Shown: positions 44,562-55,662, numbered from the stretch's first letter. The stretch is DNA of 64,000 bases from Aeromonas salmonicida subsp. salmonicida (GCF_001643305.1 NZ_LSGW01000032.1:61804-125803); one strand, 5' to 3'. Numbers and translations are program-made. Notes: generated from the letters alone by a model not told the origin.

Positions 44562-45224
44562 TTAGCGAGTCACCATATGCTGGGCTTGCTTGACCAGATC
44601 GGCCGGATCCTCGTTGCGCGGCGGTATGGCAATCCCTTTCTGGCACGCGGGGCGAGCCGCCATACGCGCCATCCAGGCTTGCAGATGGGTCAACCCGTCG
44701 ATGGAGATACCGCTCCAGTCATAGATGCGCACCCAGGGCCAGGTGGCAATATCGGCGATGCTGTACTCATCGGCCAGATACTCGTGCTCCGCCAGATGGG
44801 TGTCGAGTACCTCGAACAGGCGTCGCCCCTCTTTCTGATATCGCTCGATGGCGGCCGGGATCTTCTCCGGGAAGTAGCGATAGAAGACGTTGGCCTGCCC
44901 CATCATGGGACCCACACCGCCCATCTGGAACATCAACCACTGGATGGCCTGGGAGCGACGCTTGGGATCCTGCGGCAACAGCTTGCCCGCCTTCTCTGCC
45001 AGATAGAGCAGAATGGCGCCGGACTCAAACACCGCGAAATCGCCGTTATCCCGATCGACGATGGCCGGAATGCGACCATTGGGGTTGATGGCCAGAAACT
45101 CGGGCTTTTTCTGATCCAGCGCCGACAAATCGAGCGGGATCACCCGATAGGGCAATCCCAGCTCTTCGAGGGCAATCGCCACCTTGAAACCATTGGGGGT
45201 GGCTGCGGTATAAAAATCGATCAT
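44562..45224 (-). CDS. Nu-class glutathione S-transferase (YfcG-like)
   Basis: 220 residues from [21 protein letters not shown] with AGGAG upstream. N-terminal thioredoxin fold ([26 protein letters not shown]) and helical C-terminal domain ([26 protein letters not shown]). This set of segments matches E. coli YfcG, a glutathione-dependent disulfide reductase. Substrate in this organism unknown. Confidence 0.88.
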   Translation of the reverse strand: MIDFYTAATPNGFKVAIALEELGLPYRVIPLDLSALDQKKPEFLAINPNGRIPAIVDRDNGDFAVFESGAILLYLAEKAGKLLPQDPKRRSQAIQWLMFQMGGVGPMMGQANVFYRYFPEKIPAAIERYQKEGRRLFEVLDTHLAEHEYLADEYSIADIATWPWVRIYDWSGISIDGLTHLQAWMARMAARPACQKGIAIPPRNEDPADLVKQAQHMVTR

Positions 45225-45420
45225 CATGGACTCCTTGTGATTCAGGCCTGGGTGCAGAGGCTAACCTCGGCCCATTTATGCCGGATCCGGGTTGGTGCTA
45301 TGTGCACATGCAGCAAGACAACTTGGATGTGGGCTGCGCATCTCGCAGCAGCGGCACAATATCGGCCAGTTATGACAAATATTGCGCCGCTTGAACAGCC
45401 CGATAAAAGAGGACGCCAGG

Positions 45421-45876
45421 TTAGCTGCACAACCCCATGGGTTGGCGCTGGCGCAGCAGAATGAGGCGGGACAGCAGCGGAAAGTAGGACTCAAGCTTGT
45501 TTAATAGCACCCGGCTGCAGGCGGGATCAGCCAGTTCAGACTCGGCCAGCGCTATGCCATTGGAGACAAAATAAAAACGGGGATCCCGTACATCCGGCCC
45601 CTGAATGGTGAGGGAGTCATCCCCCCTGTGCATCAGCAGCGGTAATACCGGCAAGCCGAAGCTATCGCCACTTCGCTGCCAACCGAACTCGGGCCAGACA
45701 GTATCGCCATCGAGCAGCAGAATGGCCGCCTCCTCTTTACCCGGCTGCCATTGCGATGGCTGGGTAATATTCACCTCGTCGAAGTAGGCGCCATATCCGG
45801 TTGATGCTCTCAGCGCCGCTAGCAGTCCCTGGGTAGTTGCTGCCGACGGTTTTTGACTGACTAATGACAAATTCAT
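45421..45876 (-). CDS. Hypothetical protein
   Basis: 151 residues from MNLSLVSQKPS (a start at 45897 is possible). No signal peptide or membrane segment. Acidic, with SGDSFGLPVLPLLMH in the middle and a Leu/Arg-rich C-terminus (FPLLSRLILLRQRQP). I do not recognise the family. Codon use looks like its neighbours. No evident operon partner. Confidence 0.55.
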   Translation of the reverse strand: MNLSLVSQKPSAATTQGLLAALRASTGYGAYFDEVNITQPSQWQPGKEEAAILLLDGDTVWPEFGWQRSGDSFGLPVLPLLMHRGDDSLTIQGPDVRDPRFYFVSNGIALAESELADPACSRVLLNKLESYFPLLSRLILLRQRQPMGLCS

Positions 45877-46075
45877 GATCCACATCCCTATGCTCATGCA
45901 GCCTGTTATTCGGCTACTGCCATAAGACTAGACCAAAAAGAGTCTGTATTGGAGCCGTCAGATCTGGCAGTCGCCAAGGTCGGGGAGAAGGCGTATAACG
46001 GTTGCCATTATCGAAAAGACTGGTATCATACCGCGTCCTTTTATCCCCCGTTCTTTAACATCCAGTGGTGAACCT

Positions 46076-46879
46076 ATGCATCCGATGCTGAATATCGCCG
46101 TGCGCGCTGCGCGCAACGCCGGTCAAGTAGTAGTAAAAGCCTTTTCCCAGCCCGAAAACATCGAGGCCATCCAGAAAGGCAGCAATGACTTCGTGACCAA
46201 CGTTGACCGTGACGCCGAAGCGGCCATCATTCACACCATCAAAAAATCTTACCCGGAACACAGCATCATTGCTGAAGAGTCTGGTGAGATTGCCGGTACC
46301 AATCCGGACTACCAATGGATCATTGACCCACTGGATGGCACGACCAACCTCGTCAAGGGCATTCCGCACTTTGCCGTCTCCATCGCTCTGCGCGTCAAGG
46401 GCAAGACAGAACAAGCCGTCGTCTACGATCCCATCCGTGACGAGCTGTTTACCGCGACCCGTGGTAACGGCGCTCAGCTGAACGGCTACCGCATCCGTGT
46501 CGGCAAGGCCAAAGAGCTGGCTGGCACCGTTCTGGCCACCGGTTTCCCATTCAAGCAGAAGCATCATATCGAGCCCTACCTGAAGATGTTCCAGAGCATG
46601 TTCATCGAATGTGCCGACATCCGTCGTTCCGGCTCTGCCGCACTGGATCTGGCCTATGTGGCCGCCGGTCGCGTCGACGGTTTCTGGGAGATCGGCCTCA
46701 AGCCCTGGGATACCGCAGCCGGTGAACTGCTGGCCAAAGAGTCCGGCGCCATCGTCACCGACTTCGTGGGTGGTCACAACTACGAAAACTCCGGCAACAT
46801 AGTGGTTGCCAACCCGCGCGTCCTGAAAGAGATGCTCGGCAAGATCCGTGAGAACCTGCCGGAATCTCTGGCCAAGTAA
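46076..46879 (+). CDS. suhB: Inositol-1-monophosphatase SuhB
   Basis: 267 residues, as in E. coli. Mg-dependent phosphatase that is also part of rRNA antitermination complexes. Metal ligands E67 (IIAEES), D84 and D87 (DPLDGTTNL), and the later WDTAAGELLAKESG are present. A terminator follows 27 bp after the stop. Confidence 0.97.
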   Translation: MHPMLNIAVRAARNAGQVVVKAFSQPENIEAIQKGSNDFVTNVDRDAEAAIIHTIKKSYPEHSIIAEESGEIAGTNPDYQWIIDPLDGTTNLVKGIPHFAVSIALRVKGKTEQAVVYDPIRDELFTATRGNGAQLNGYRIRVGKAKELAGTVLATGFPFKQKHHIEPYLKMFQSMFIECADIRRSGSAALDLAYVAAGRVDGFWEIGLKPWDTAAGELLAKESGAIVTDFVGGHNYENSGNIVVANPRVLKEMLGKIRENLPESLAK

Positions 46880-46906
46880 GTCGTTACCCACAGCGCACAC
46901 ACATTG

Positions 46907-46931
46907 AACCCGGTCCAGGCCGGGTTTTTTT
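46907..46931 (+). terminator. Terminator after suhB
   Basis: 7-bp stem AACCCGG / CCGGGTT with a 6-nt loop and a run of T. Confidence 0.8.
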
Positions 46932-47143
46932 ATGTCTATTGCCAAGCAATTTATCTGCAAAGCCGCAAAACAATCCTGCCATGCCCTTATCCGGGAGCTT
47001 GCTATACACATGCACTCAGCAAGTGTCTTGCATCCGATATCAAGCCCCTCCCTTTTGCCACTGCCCGCCTTGGCTCAATCAGCCGCAAACAGGAGTTTAT
47101 CCACTGGGCGCCGGCCTTTTCAGTACTGTCGTCTTTACCAAAT

Positions 47144-47173
47144 AACAAAACCCGGCCTGAGCCGGGTTTTGTT
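47144..47173. terminator. Terminator of chemoreceptor gene
   Basis: 13-bp stem AACAAAACCCGGC / GCCGGGTTTTGTT with a 4-nt loop, 62 bp beyond the chemoreceptor stop. Confidence 0.75.
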
Positions 47174-47234
47174 ATCAATCCAACGGGGACAGTGCCAGCT
47201 CAGCGTGAGCCGACCCGGCACTGCCCTCATGTCA

Positions 47235-48866
47235 TCAAGCCAGACGGAAGCGACCCATGGTCTGCTTCAGGCCGGCGGCCAGCTGGCTCAGCTCCAGACA
47301 GGCACGGGCGGTGTGATCGGCGCCGATGGCAACCTCGTTGGAGGATTCATTGATCCGCTCCACGTTGCGACCCAGTTCATCGGAGACAGCATCCTGCTCG
47401 CCACAGGCACTGGCAATCTGAATGGCCATGTCGGCAATCTGGGCGACCGCCTCTTCAATTTGCTGAATGCCGTTGCTGGTCTGCTCGCTCTGCACCACGC
47501 ACTGACGGATCATGTCACAGCTTTGGCCTGTCACCTCTTTCGCCTGGTTGGCTCGTGCCTGCAAGGTTTCTATGATGGCCACTATCTCGCCGGTGGATGC
47601 CTGAGTGCGACCCGCCAGGGTTCGTACCTCATCGGCCACCACGGCGAAGCCACGTCCCTGCTCACCGGCACGAGCCGCCTCGATGGCGGCGTTGAGCGCC
47701 AGCAGATTGGTCTGATCGGCGATGCCGCGGATCACGTCCACCACCAGATTGATCTGGGCAGATTCACGCTCCAGCTCGGCGACCAAGGTCCCTGCCTGTT
47801 CAATCTCCTCGGCAACCCGGGTAATGGCCACCAGCGAGCTCTGCACATCCTGATTGCCGCGACGGGCCAGGGCGTTGGCAGAGCTGGCGGATTCGGAGGC
47901 TGTCTCTGTGTTGCCTGCCACGTCGGCCACGGTCGCCTTCATCTGGGTCATGGCGGTCGCGACCAGAGAGATCTCCTGCTGCTGGCTCTGGATCCCTTGC
48001 GCCGATTGTTCGGAAACGGCGCTCACCTCTTCGATGGCGGCGCCAAGCTGAGTCACTGCAGCCACCACTTCTTCAATCAGACCACGCAGATTGTCCTGCA
48101 TCTTGAGGGATGCCTTGGCTAGCATGCCCAGCTCATCGCGACCTATGTGCTGACGATCCAGCTGATGGGTCAGGTCACCGGAGGCGATGGCGTTGGCCTG
48201 TGCCACGACGGCGTACAGCGGCAAACAGATCTGGCGAGTCAGGAACCAGGTCATGGCCATCATGAACAGCAGCAGGCCGCCGATGCTCACCATGGCAAAA
48301 CTGATCACCATGTTGACGCTGCCGAGCAGGCTGCCCCGATTCTCCTTCACGAAGCCGAGGTTCACCTCCACCAGGTTGTTGACCGACTGCTCCAGGGCGC
48401 CATAGGCGGCGTTTGACTGGAATAGCAACGCCTTGGCCTCGGCAGGCTGACCTTGCACCAGCATCTGATCAACGGCATTGACCGAGTTCAGGTACTGTTG
48501 CCAGTCCTGCTTGGCACGATTGAATACCTGACGCTCATGATCGGCGCCGACCGTTGCCTCGTAGGCACGAAAAGCACGCTCGACCTTCTGGACATTGTCC
48601 TGGATGCGGCCACGACGAGCCTGCAGATCGGCGGCATCGTCAACCATCAACAGGGCAAACTGGGCACGACGCACATAGGAGACGTCGTAGAGCAATTTTT
48701 CTACCGAGAGCACGCTCGGCAAGGTTGAGTCGGTAAAGTTCAGCACGCGGTCGCGCACGCCGCGCAACTCGCTGGAAAGGAAAATACCGAATATCACATT
48801 GACGGCGGCAATGACCGCAAAAACCACGGCAATCTTTTTGCCGATAGACAGATTTTTATAAAACAT
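47235..48866 (-). CDS. Methyl-accepting chemotaxis protein
   Basis: 543 residues. TM1 at about 11-32, periplasmic four-helix-bundle sensor (33-184), TM2 at about 185-210, HAMP ([21 protein letters not shown]), and the signalling domain with hairpin tip [20 protein letters not shown] followed by [12 protein letters not shown]. No C-terminal NWETF-like pentapeptide. Ligand not predictable. It lies away from che genes. Confidence 0.93.
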   Translation of the reverse strand: MFYKNLSIGKKIAVVFAVIAAVNVIFGIFLSSELRGVRDRVLNFTDSTLPSVLSVEKLLYDVSYVRRAQFALLMVDDAADLQARRGRIQDNVQKVERAFRAYEATVGADHERQVFNRAKQDWQQYLNSVNAVDQMLVQGQPAEAKALLFQSNAAYGALEQSVNNLVEVNLGFVKENRGSLLGSVNMVISFAMVSIGGLLLFMMAMTWFLTRQICLPLYAVVAQANAIASGDLTHQLDRQHIGRDELGMLAKASLKMQDNLRGLIEEVVAAVTQLGAAIEEVSAVSEQSAQGIQSQQQEISLVATAMTQMKATVADVAGNTETASESASSANALARRGNQDVQSSLVAITRVAEEIEQAGTLVAELERESAQINLVVDVIRGIADQTNLLALNAAIEAARAGEQGRGFAVVADEVRTLAGRTQASTGEIVAIIETLQARANQAKEVTGQSCDMIRQCVVQSEQTSNGIQQIEEAVAQIADMAIQIASACGEQDAVSDELGRNVERINESSNEVAIGADHTARACLELSQLAAGLKQTMGRFRLA

Positions 48867-49232
48867 AGTGGCTGGTGATCCTCAACTGCTGACAAGCAGG
48901 TGCACTGTGGCGATCACATCCGTATGAGCTGATACCCGGGCATTCCTGCCGGGAAGTGGGGCGTTGCGAAAGACCAAGGGAAGGGCGGGTTTCGCGAGGG
49001 CGGCACTTTACCATAAAACCGCTCACTCCCTCACCGGATTTTCGGCGAGAAAGCAAGTTGTTTTCCCCCATAACCAGACTTTCATCACGCACTTTTTATA
49101 GCGACCAAATCATTTCAAATAGTTAGCCGATGGGGACAATCGACGGGCGGGCATGGACAAAGCAGGTCAGGCTGGGTGTAATGCACAGGATGGTTACAAG
49201 CCATCCTCATCTGCTGTAGAGAGGTCTAGTTT
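48867..49232. other. Divergent region between chemoreceptor and ZIP genes
   Basis: 366 bp with the possible chemoreceptor promoter above. I see no ORF, repeat or clear metal-regulator operator in front of the ZIP gene. Confidence 0.5.
49039..49065 (-). promoter_or_regulatory. Possible sigma-28 promoter of chemoreceptor gene
   Basis: GCCGAAAA (consensus GCCGATAA) lies 11 bp from GAAAACAA, which fits the -35 box TAAAGTTT poorly. Leader would be about 170 nt. Chemoreceptors are often FliA-dependent, but this match is weak. Confidence 0.3.
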
Positions 49233-50066
49233 ATGGATAATGCATCGGCGCTGCCGGTTTCCTCCTGGTCAATCCAACTGCGCGAGCAGGTGCAGGCTCG
49301 CCCACTGACCGCCCTCGGTCTGCTCATCGCGCTGGCCGCCGTCTTGCTGCTGCTATTGCAGAGCCTCATCATGCTGGCGACTGACGATATGAGCACAGGC
49401 GTCCGTTATGGTCTCATCGGCGGGGTAGCAGGCTTTGCCGCCAGCGCCTTCTCCCTGCTGCTGCCGGGGCTCGAAGCAGCAGAAGGGATCACAGGGGATG
49501 GCTTTCTCGCCGCAGCCGTAGTGGTAGCCGGTATGACCCTGGGGGTACTGCTGATGCTGGGGCTGGATCAGTTCACCCCTCATGAACACGACAAGACAGG
49601 CCCCTGCGGCCCAGGCCACCAGCAGTGCTCCCGGGTCTGGCTGTTCGTGTTTGCCATTGCCCTGCACAACCTGCCGGAGGGGATGGCCATCGGGGTCAGC
49701 TTCTCTCAGGGGGATATGTCGGTGGGGCTGCCGTTGACCACGGCCATCGCCCTGCAAGACATTCCGGAAGGGCTGGCGGTGGCGCTGGCCATGTGCGCCG
49801 CCGGATTCAGACCCTGGGTTGCGGTATTGGTCGCCATAGCAAGCGGCTTGCTCGAACCCCTCGGCGCCCTGCTTGGGGTCGGCCTCTCCAGCGGCATGGC
49901 CATCGCCTACCCTATAGGGCTGGGGCTGGCCGCAGGCGCCATGCTGTTTGTGGTCTCCCACGAGGTGATCCCGGAAACGCACCGCAATGGTCACCAGACC
50001 CACGCCACCCTGGGGCTGATGGCCGGCTTTGCCCTGATGATGACCCTCGACACCGCCTTGGGTTGA
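49233..50066 (+). CDS. ZIP-family metal transporter
   Basis: 277 residues, eight predicted TMs. Metal-path motifs HNLPEGMAIG (145-154, TM4) and QDIPEGLAVA (175-184, TM5). The loop before TM4 is His/Cys-bearing (HEHDKTGPCGPGHQQC). Imports zinc or other divalent metals into the cytoplasm, like ZupT. Single gene. Confidence 0.88.
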   Translation: MDNASALPVSSWSIQLREQVQARPLTALGLLIALAAVLLLLLQSLIMLATDDMSTGVRYGLIGGVAGFAASAFSLLLPGLEAAEGITGDGFLAAAVVVAGMTLGVLLMLGLDQFTPHEHDKTGPCGPGHQQCSRVWLFVFAIALHNLPEGMAIGVSFSQGDMSVGLPLTTAIALQDIPEGLAVALAMCAAGFRPWVAVLVAIASGLLEPLGALLGVGLSSGMAIAYPIGLGLAAGAMLFVVSHEVIPETHRNGHQTHATLGLMAGFALMMTLDTALG

Positions 50067-50163
50067 TAACATGCTGATAAATAGCCTGATATCTCATTCG
50101 TTGACGATACTGACATAGCTGGCATCGGGATCTCCCCGAGCCTTCATCGAGGGCCTGCATGAC

Positions 50164-50922
50164 ATGAGATCCTGGGTGGCCTCACTGCTTTGCCTGCTTG
50201 CCCCTGCACTCTGGGCAGCCAGTTCCCCCGAGGTTTATCACACGGCGGCGCAACCGGAATCGGCTCCCAAGTACATTGGAAACCCGGATGGCCGGATCGG
50301 CGGCATTTGCGTCGACCTGTTTCGTCTCATGGAGCAGCGAGAGCCCGCCCTGCGCATCCAGGGCGATCAAGCCTTCCTGCCGCTAAAGCGGTTGGAGAAG
50401 AGCGTGCGGCATGGCCAGCTCGATTTTATCTGTGGTGTCGGCGACAACCCGGCGCGTCGGCATCAGTTCATCTATCTGCAACCACCTGTGTTTACCGTGC
50501 GCTACCACCTGGCGGTGCGCAGCGACGACACTGTCGAGGTCAAGGGCTGGGATGATGTCAGAGCACTCGGCAAGGAGGGCACCATCCTTATCAATCATGG
50601 CAGCGGCGCCATAGAGCGGCTGCAAACCATAGGCGGTCTCATCATAGATAGCGGCGGGATCAGCAGTTCAGCCAATTACCACAAGCTGCTGATGAAACGG
50701 GGACGTTTCGTCTATTACCGCTCACCGGGTTTTGAATTCGATATCCGCCAGCACAACCTCGCCAGCCAGATCCGCGTACTCCCGACGGTCATGGAGGAAA
50801 CGCCCTTTTATATCCTGTTTTACCAGCAGACTTCCCCCGAGCGGCTTGGCCTGTTTGCCAACACGCTGCAGCAAGTCGCCAACAGCGGGGAGCTGGCCAG
50901 CCTGGTCGAGCATTACCGCTAG
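50164..50922 (+). CDS. Periplasmic solute-binding protein, family 3 type
   Basis: 252 residues with a signal peptide ending ALWAAS. Amino-acid-binding-protein-like fold: IGGICVDLFRLMEQREPAL, LDFICGVGDNPARRHQFIY, GTILINHGSGAIERL, FANTLQQVANSGELASLVEHY. No permease or ATPase next to it, so it may be a stand-alone sensor or orphan binding protein. Ligand unknown. Confidence 0.75.
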   Translation: MRSWVASLLCLLAPALWAASSPEVYHTAAQPESAPKYIGNPDGRIGGICVDLFRLMEQREPALRIQGDQAFLPLKRLEKSVRHGQLDFICGVGDNPARRHQFIYLQPPVFTVRYHLAVRSDDTVEVKGWDDVRALGKEGTILINHGSGAIERLQTIGGLIIDSGGISSSANYHKLLMKRGRFVYYRSPGFEFDIRQHNLASQIRVLPTVMEETPFYILFYQQTSPERLGLFANTLQQVANSGELASLVEHYR

Positions 50923-51025
50923 CGTATCTTTCCCCGCGTCATCTGAATGCTCGGCGCCATCACCAACTTTTGTTATGATCCACAACAACTTATTCGGCCG
51001 TGCGGCCATCGAGACGAGGTGAGTG

Positions 51026-51718
51026 ATGAAAGTAGGTATTATCGGCGCCATGGAACAGGAAGTGGCCCTGCTGCGCAGCCAGATGAACGAGCCAACCACG
51101 CTGCAACTGGGCGGCTGCGAATTCTATCAAGGCAAGCTGGCAGGCAAAGAGGTGATCCTGACTCGCTCCGGCATCGGTAAGGTCGCCGCCAGTGTCGCCA
51201 CCAGCCTGCTGCTGGAAAAATTTGCCCCGGATTGTGTCATCAACACAGGCTCAGCTGGCGGCTTCGCTCAGGATCTGCACATCGGTGATATGGTCATCGC
51301 CGATGAGATGCGCTTTCACGATGTGGACGTGACCGCCTTTGGTTATGAGATGGGCCAGATGGCACAGCAACCTGCCGCCTTCCCCTGCGATGGGAAACTG
51401 ATCGCGGTGGCACAGGATTGCATCGCCGAGCAAGGCAAGCATCAGACCAAAGTTGGCCTCATCTGCACCGGTGATCAGTTCATGTGCAAACCAGACGCCA
51501 TCGCCAAGGCCCGTGCCGATTTCCCGCAGATGCTGGCGGTCGAAATGGAAGGGGCCGCCATCGGCCAGGTGTGCCACATGTTCAAGGTGCCCTATCTGGT
51601 GGTGCGCGCCATGTCAGACATCGCCGGCAAGGAACAGGTTGAATCCTTCGATGCTTTCATCGAGGTGGCGGGCCAGCATTCTGCCGAGATGATCATCAAG
51701 ATGCTCGGCAAACTGTGA
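51026..51718 (+). CDS. mtnN: 5'-methylthioadenosine/S-adenosylhomocysteine nucleosidase
   Basis: 230 residues from [13 protein letters not shown] with GAGGT upstream. Hydrolyses MTA, SAH and 5'-deoxyadenosine. Conserved [31 protein letters not shown] and the catalytic Asp in RAMSDIAG. The stop overlaps the GTG start of the next gene (GTGA), so mtnN, cbiB and btuF form one coupled unit. Confidence 0.97.
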   Translation: MKVGIIGAMEQEVALLRSQMNEPTTLQLGGCEFYQGKLAGKEVILTRSGIGKVAASVATSLLLEKFAPDCVINTGSAGGFAQDLHIGDMVIADEMRFHDVDVTAFGYEMGQMAQQPAAFPCDGKLIAVAQDCIAEQGKHQTKVGLICTGDQFMCKPDAIAKARADFPQMLAVEMEGAAIGQVCHMFKVPYLVVRAMSDIAGKEQVESFDAFIEVAGQHSAEMIIKMLGKL

Positions 51719-52665
51719 TCGACCTCGCCACACTGGAACACATGGCCGCCACTCCGGCGGCCATTTTGCTCGGGGCCGTGCTGCTGGAAGCCATACTGCC
51801 CTGGCCTGCCCAGTTCAGACTCTCTGCCCTGGTACCCCTGTTGACCCGCCTGGGCCACAAGGTTCACCGCCCCGATGGCTCCCCTCAGCAACAGTTTCGG
51901 GCCGGCCTGCTGGCCCTGCTGGTCGTCTGGCTGCCATGCGCAGCCGGACTCTGGGCGGTGCGCAATCTCTCCCTCTCCGAGCCGCTGTTTGACCTGTTGT
52001 TTCTGTTGCTGATGATAGAGTCCCGTCCGTTGCGTGAGCTGGCCAAGGCAACCCGTTCCCTGGCAAGCCAGGAGACGCTGGTCGTTGCCCGCCTGCAGGC
52101 AACCCCCTGGCTCAGGCGCGATACCGGCAAGCTCTCCGTGATGGGGATTGCCAAGGCCGTCAGCGAGACCTGTGCACTGCGCCTGGCAGGACAATGGGCG
52201 GGTCCCTTGCTGGGGTTTGCACTGGCAGGCGTTCAGGGCGCCCTGCTGTGGCGACTCGCCCAATTGATGGATCAGGGCTGGAGCCCCAAGCAGGTGGCAT
52301 TCAGCCACTTCGGCCGCGCCGCCGCCGTGCTTTATCAGGCCCTCTGCACCCCTGCCATTCTGCTGCTGGCACTGCCCCTGTGCCTGACCCAAGTGCGCCA
52401 GCTGGGCGCCAGGATGCGCACTGCCATTCAGTGGCCCTACCCCGCCATGGGCATCTTGCTCGCCCAGCTATCCAGCTCGCTGGGCATCCGGCTGGGTGGC
52501 CCCCGCTATTATCAGGACACCCTGTTCCGCTTCCCGGTATTTGATGCACCCAGCGACCCGGCAGCCGCCACTGCGCTGCGCGTACTCAACCGGTTGCAAC
52601 TGATTGGCTGGGGTTGGCTCGCACTGGCCGCACTGCTCACAGTGCTGGAGCAGCTCCATGGCTAA
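51715..52665 (+). CDS. cbiB: CbiB/CobD-family cobalamin biosynthesis membrane protein
   Basis: 316 residues, GTG start overlapping the mtnN stop. Membrane protein related to adenosylcobinamide-phosphate synthase. Conserved-looking stretches are [38 protein letters not shown] and RWPYP-like [30 protein letters not shown]. Together with BtuF it fits salvage of imported corrinoids rather than full synthesis. Less well conserved than textbook CbiB, so the exact reaction is inferred. Confidence 0.8.
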   Translation: MIDLATLEHMAATPAAILLGAVLLEAILPWPAQFRLSALVPLLTRLGHKVHRPDGSPQQQFRAGLLALLVVWLPCAAGLWAVRNLSLSEPLFDLLFLLLMIESRPLRELAKATRSLASQETLVVARLQATPWLRRDTGKLSVMGIAKAVSETCALRLAGQWAGPLLGFALAGVQGALLWRLAQLMDQGWSPKQVAFSHFGRAAAVLYQALCTPAILLLALPLCLTQVRQLGARMRTAIQWPYPAMGILLAQLSSSLGIRLGGPRYYQDTLFRFPVFDAPSDPAAATALRVLNRLQLIGWGWLALAALLTVLEQLHG

Positions 52666-53464
52666 CTATTTCGCCCTGCTCTGCTGTTCGCTGACGCTGC
52701 AGGCTGCAACACCGATGCGCATCGTCAGTCTGACCCCCCATTTGACCGAGCTGTTGTTCCTCGTCGGGGCAGGCGATCGCATCGTCGCCACCGATGATGC
52801 ATCGGATTTTCCGCCAGAAGTGAACGATCGCCCGCACGTTGCCAACTATCGCAGCATCAACCTTGAAGCCCTGCTGGCCCAGAAACCGGATCTGGTGGTG
52901 GCCTGGCGCTCTGCCCAATCCCGTATGCTGGCACCTGTCGAACAGCTGGGGATCCCTGTGTTCTACTCTGAGCCAACTGATTTTGCCTCCCTGGCCACCG
53001 AAATTCGGGCGCTGGGAGCACTGCTGGACCTGGAGCAGACAGCGAACACTCAGGCCGAGGCCTACCTCGCCAGATTGGCGGCGCTCAAGCAACGTTATGG
53101 TCAGCCCAACCATATCAAGGTGTTTTATCAGCTCTGGTATCCGCCCCTGACCAGCGTCAGCGGCTCGGCGTGGCCAGCCCAGGCCATCGAACTGTGCGGT
53201 GCAGAGAACCTGATGGCTGGCGCCAGAACCCCTTACCCTCAGGTCAATTTGGAGCAGGTGATCAAATCTGACCCTGCGCTCATTCTGGCTGGTAGCCAGG
53301 ATCCTGACGCTTTACGTCACTGGCAACAATGGCCCATGGTCGATGCGGTCAAACATCAACGATTGCAACTCATCAATTCGGATGAACTGCACCGCTTCAC
53401 CCCGAGGGCGCTCAATGCCGTGGAGCAGATATGCAATGCCATCGCTCGCGTTCAAGCAAAATAG
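52658..53464 (+). CDS. btuF: Vitamin B12 periplasmic binding protein BtuF
   Basis: 268 residues from [10 protein letters not shown]; the ATG overlaps the cbiB stop by 8 bp. Signal peptide of about 16 residues. Class III binding fold: MRIVSLTPHLTELLFLVGAG, KPDLVVAWRSAQ, VFYSEPTDFASLATEIRALG and RFTPRALNAVEQIC. Delivers cobalamin to BtuCD, which is not encoded in this window. Confidence 0.9.
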   Translation: MANYFALLCCSLTLQAATPMRIVSLTPHLTELLFLVGAGDRIVATDDASDFPPEVNDRPHVANYRSINLEALLAQKPDLVVAWRSAQSRMLAPVEQLGIPVFYSEPTDFASLATEIRALGALLDLEQTANTQAEAYLARLAALKQRYGQPNHIKVFYQLWYPPLTSVSGSAWPAQAIELCGAENLMAGARTPYPQVNLEQVIKSDPALILAGSQDPDALRHWQQWPMVDAVKHQRLQLINSDELHRFTPRALNAVEQICNAIARVQAK

Positions 53465-53498
53465 CCACTGGCAATAACGCAACGATATTGAAAACAGA

Positions 53499-53526
53499 GA
53501 CGCCGGCATCCGCCGGCGTCTTGTTG
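53499..53526 (+). terminator. Terminator after btuF
   Basis: 9-bp perfect stem GACGCCGGC / GCCGGCGTC with a 4-nt loop, then TTGTTGTG. It closes the mtnN-cbiB-btuF unit. Confidence 0.7.
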
Positions 53527-53568
53527 TGTCTGAAAACTATCTCTTCACTGAAAGGCATTACTTGCTGG

Positions 53569-55655
53569 TCAGGTATGTTTGAACACATTGAGCCCAGCAA
53601 AGTAGGTGGAGTCCTGCCGCTGGAATGCATCTGCATAAATCGCCTTACTCTCATCGAAAAAGCGATCGAGTATTGACTTAGCCTCTATCATCTTTCGCTC
53701 AAACTCATCAGGCTCTGCATCTACCAATGCCATCATCAAGGTTATTATATTGGCATAAAAATAATTTACAGAGCCAATTAGCACACGATAAATATGACTA
53801 TTTCTACTCATCAAAAAATAAAGAAGATTATCATGATGTCGTTGCATCATAGTCTGAACTGCATTGCTATCATAAATTACCGAATTCCAATCCCTGCGAA
53901 ACACGTCAATTACTTCATTAAAGAGTGGTACATTGAGAGAGTGTTGAAAATCAATAGTTGTCATATTAAATGACTGAAAACAAGATGCCATTATTTTATC
54001 GATCACATCTCGCTTTTTATAGGTAACCAATCTGCCATAAGTGAATCTACGCGACAAGGATAAGCACCATTGATATAAGCTCCATCACTGCTATTAATGC
54101 AATGTAGTTCTGGATAATCACTTAACACGCGTTCCATGTTGTGAATAGATAGACCGAATAAATTATTTATCAAGACCTCACCGCCAAAGTTACCGACGGC
54201 AGGGAATGTATCACGTAGATCTTGGTTATATTTAGGCTCTTGCTTTTCGTTATAGTACAAGCTCAGGCTGGAGTGATGCTTATCAGCTGATTTATAACCA
54301 TTATCGATACCAAATAGGTATACCTCCTTGAATCCAAGCAAAGCCGCATAGTTAAGACCCGTATTACCTACAAAGGGATTGGAGTACTCTATAAGATCAT
54401 ATTCAAAATAATCACCAAAGTGACTAGTCAATAGCTTGAGCATAGGCTCATTTGGTTTAAATACCAATCCTGTCTCGCGGAAAAATTGTTTATATTCTGG
54501 GTGAATAACATCGACACTTAAAAAAACAGTTTCTTTGAGAAAATCACCAGCGTCAAGAATATGTAGAAAGTCTGCGGAACTTTTGGTTCGCTCGACTGCC
54601 ACATATATATCAGGTTTGACGCCTGCTTTGTAAAGTGCACTGACCGCAGTACCACAGGCGATGATGATAGCCTGCTGCTGGTGCTGCTTGATAAAATCAA
54701 TACTCTGATCCAGTGAGGGGCCATTACCAACAACAAAGACAGGAATATGCTTAAAAACAGATGTATTACGCTGTTTTTTCAGGAAGGGGGTTCCTTCCTG
54801 TAAATGGCTATGACTATGAGCTAATGCGTATATGTTATCGTCGAAAAAACCCCAGCCGGTTCTTAGAAGATAGAATTCCTTATCTACCTGCTTGATCAGT
54901 GCATGCAACTTAGGGGAGTGATAATGGCAGAATGAAAAGTAGACTGCCGACCAGAATGCCCCCTTTCGATGAAGAGCCTCCATCATATCTGCAGCCAGCA
55001 ATTTTTCATCGACCCCGATAAAAAGATGCAAACTCAGCGATTCTTGTTCCATGAACTCAAAAAGAGAACACCAATCAAAACAGAACAAAGATGCATAAAA
55101 CATGTCTAAGTCAGGCTCAAAAGCGAACAAGTTCCTGACCTTGCAGCGCTCATAAAGATAGCCAAGCTGGTAACCAAGACCGATCCCGAACATGAGTGAT
55201 AGTGGAATGTCCATAGACAATGCTTTTTCAAGCGGCAAGCCTTCCAGCGCTGACTTCTGCTTTAGTTTAGCTATTTCATTATTATACTTGATATGGATTT
55301 GACCATCGATATACCACTGTGGTGCGAAGTCAACACATTGTAGCGTACTTTGTTCAATGACCTTTGCGATCTGTTCTTGGGCTTCGGCAAATGGATCTTC
55401 ACCGTATAGAGCAACTTGCTCATCAAACCACAAGATATTGGGAATACCATTGTCATTGCAGAAAAAACGAAATGGCCGGACGGGCTGGTAATCTTTAAAA
55501 TAATCATGAATGCCGGGCATGTGTTTAGCGAAAGCAGCCATATTGAGCTGATGACGAACAGGCAGCACATCCAGCATGGCGGCTTCCTGTTTTTTTTGCC
55601 GCTCGAGGCGAGAGAGTTCATTTTCTACATCGGCAATATTTTTATTAAAATCCAT
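53569..55655 (-). pseudogene. maf-1: Motility accessory factor Maf-1, frameshifted
   Basis: Flagellin glycosyltransferase of the Maf (MptE-like, PseE) type, thought to transfer pseudaminic-acid-like sugars to flagellin. The first frame runs from MDFNKNIADVENEL to SLMADWLPIKSEM (551 residues). It has the central VFVVGNGPSLDQSIDFIK, then ACGTAVSALYKAGVKPDIYV and FGIDNGYKSADKHHSS. A second frame continues KKRDVIDKIMASCFQS to the end (about 145 residues). The switch point is an A5 tract on the minus strand (54014-54018). One extra A gives LPIKKRDVIDK and a single 695-residue protein. AT content is higher than in neighbours. It follows fliT by 7 bp. Confidence 0.88.
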
Positions 55656-55662
55656 GATATGC

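Larger units (their letters stand above)
46880..47234. other. Gap between suhB and chemoreceptor gene
   Basis: Contains the suhB terminator (46907-46931) and the chemoreceptor terminator (47144-47173). Between them I see no ORF with a ribosome site, no repeat and no recognisable RNA. Confidence 0.6.
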
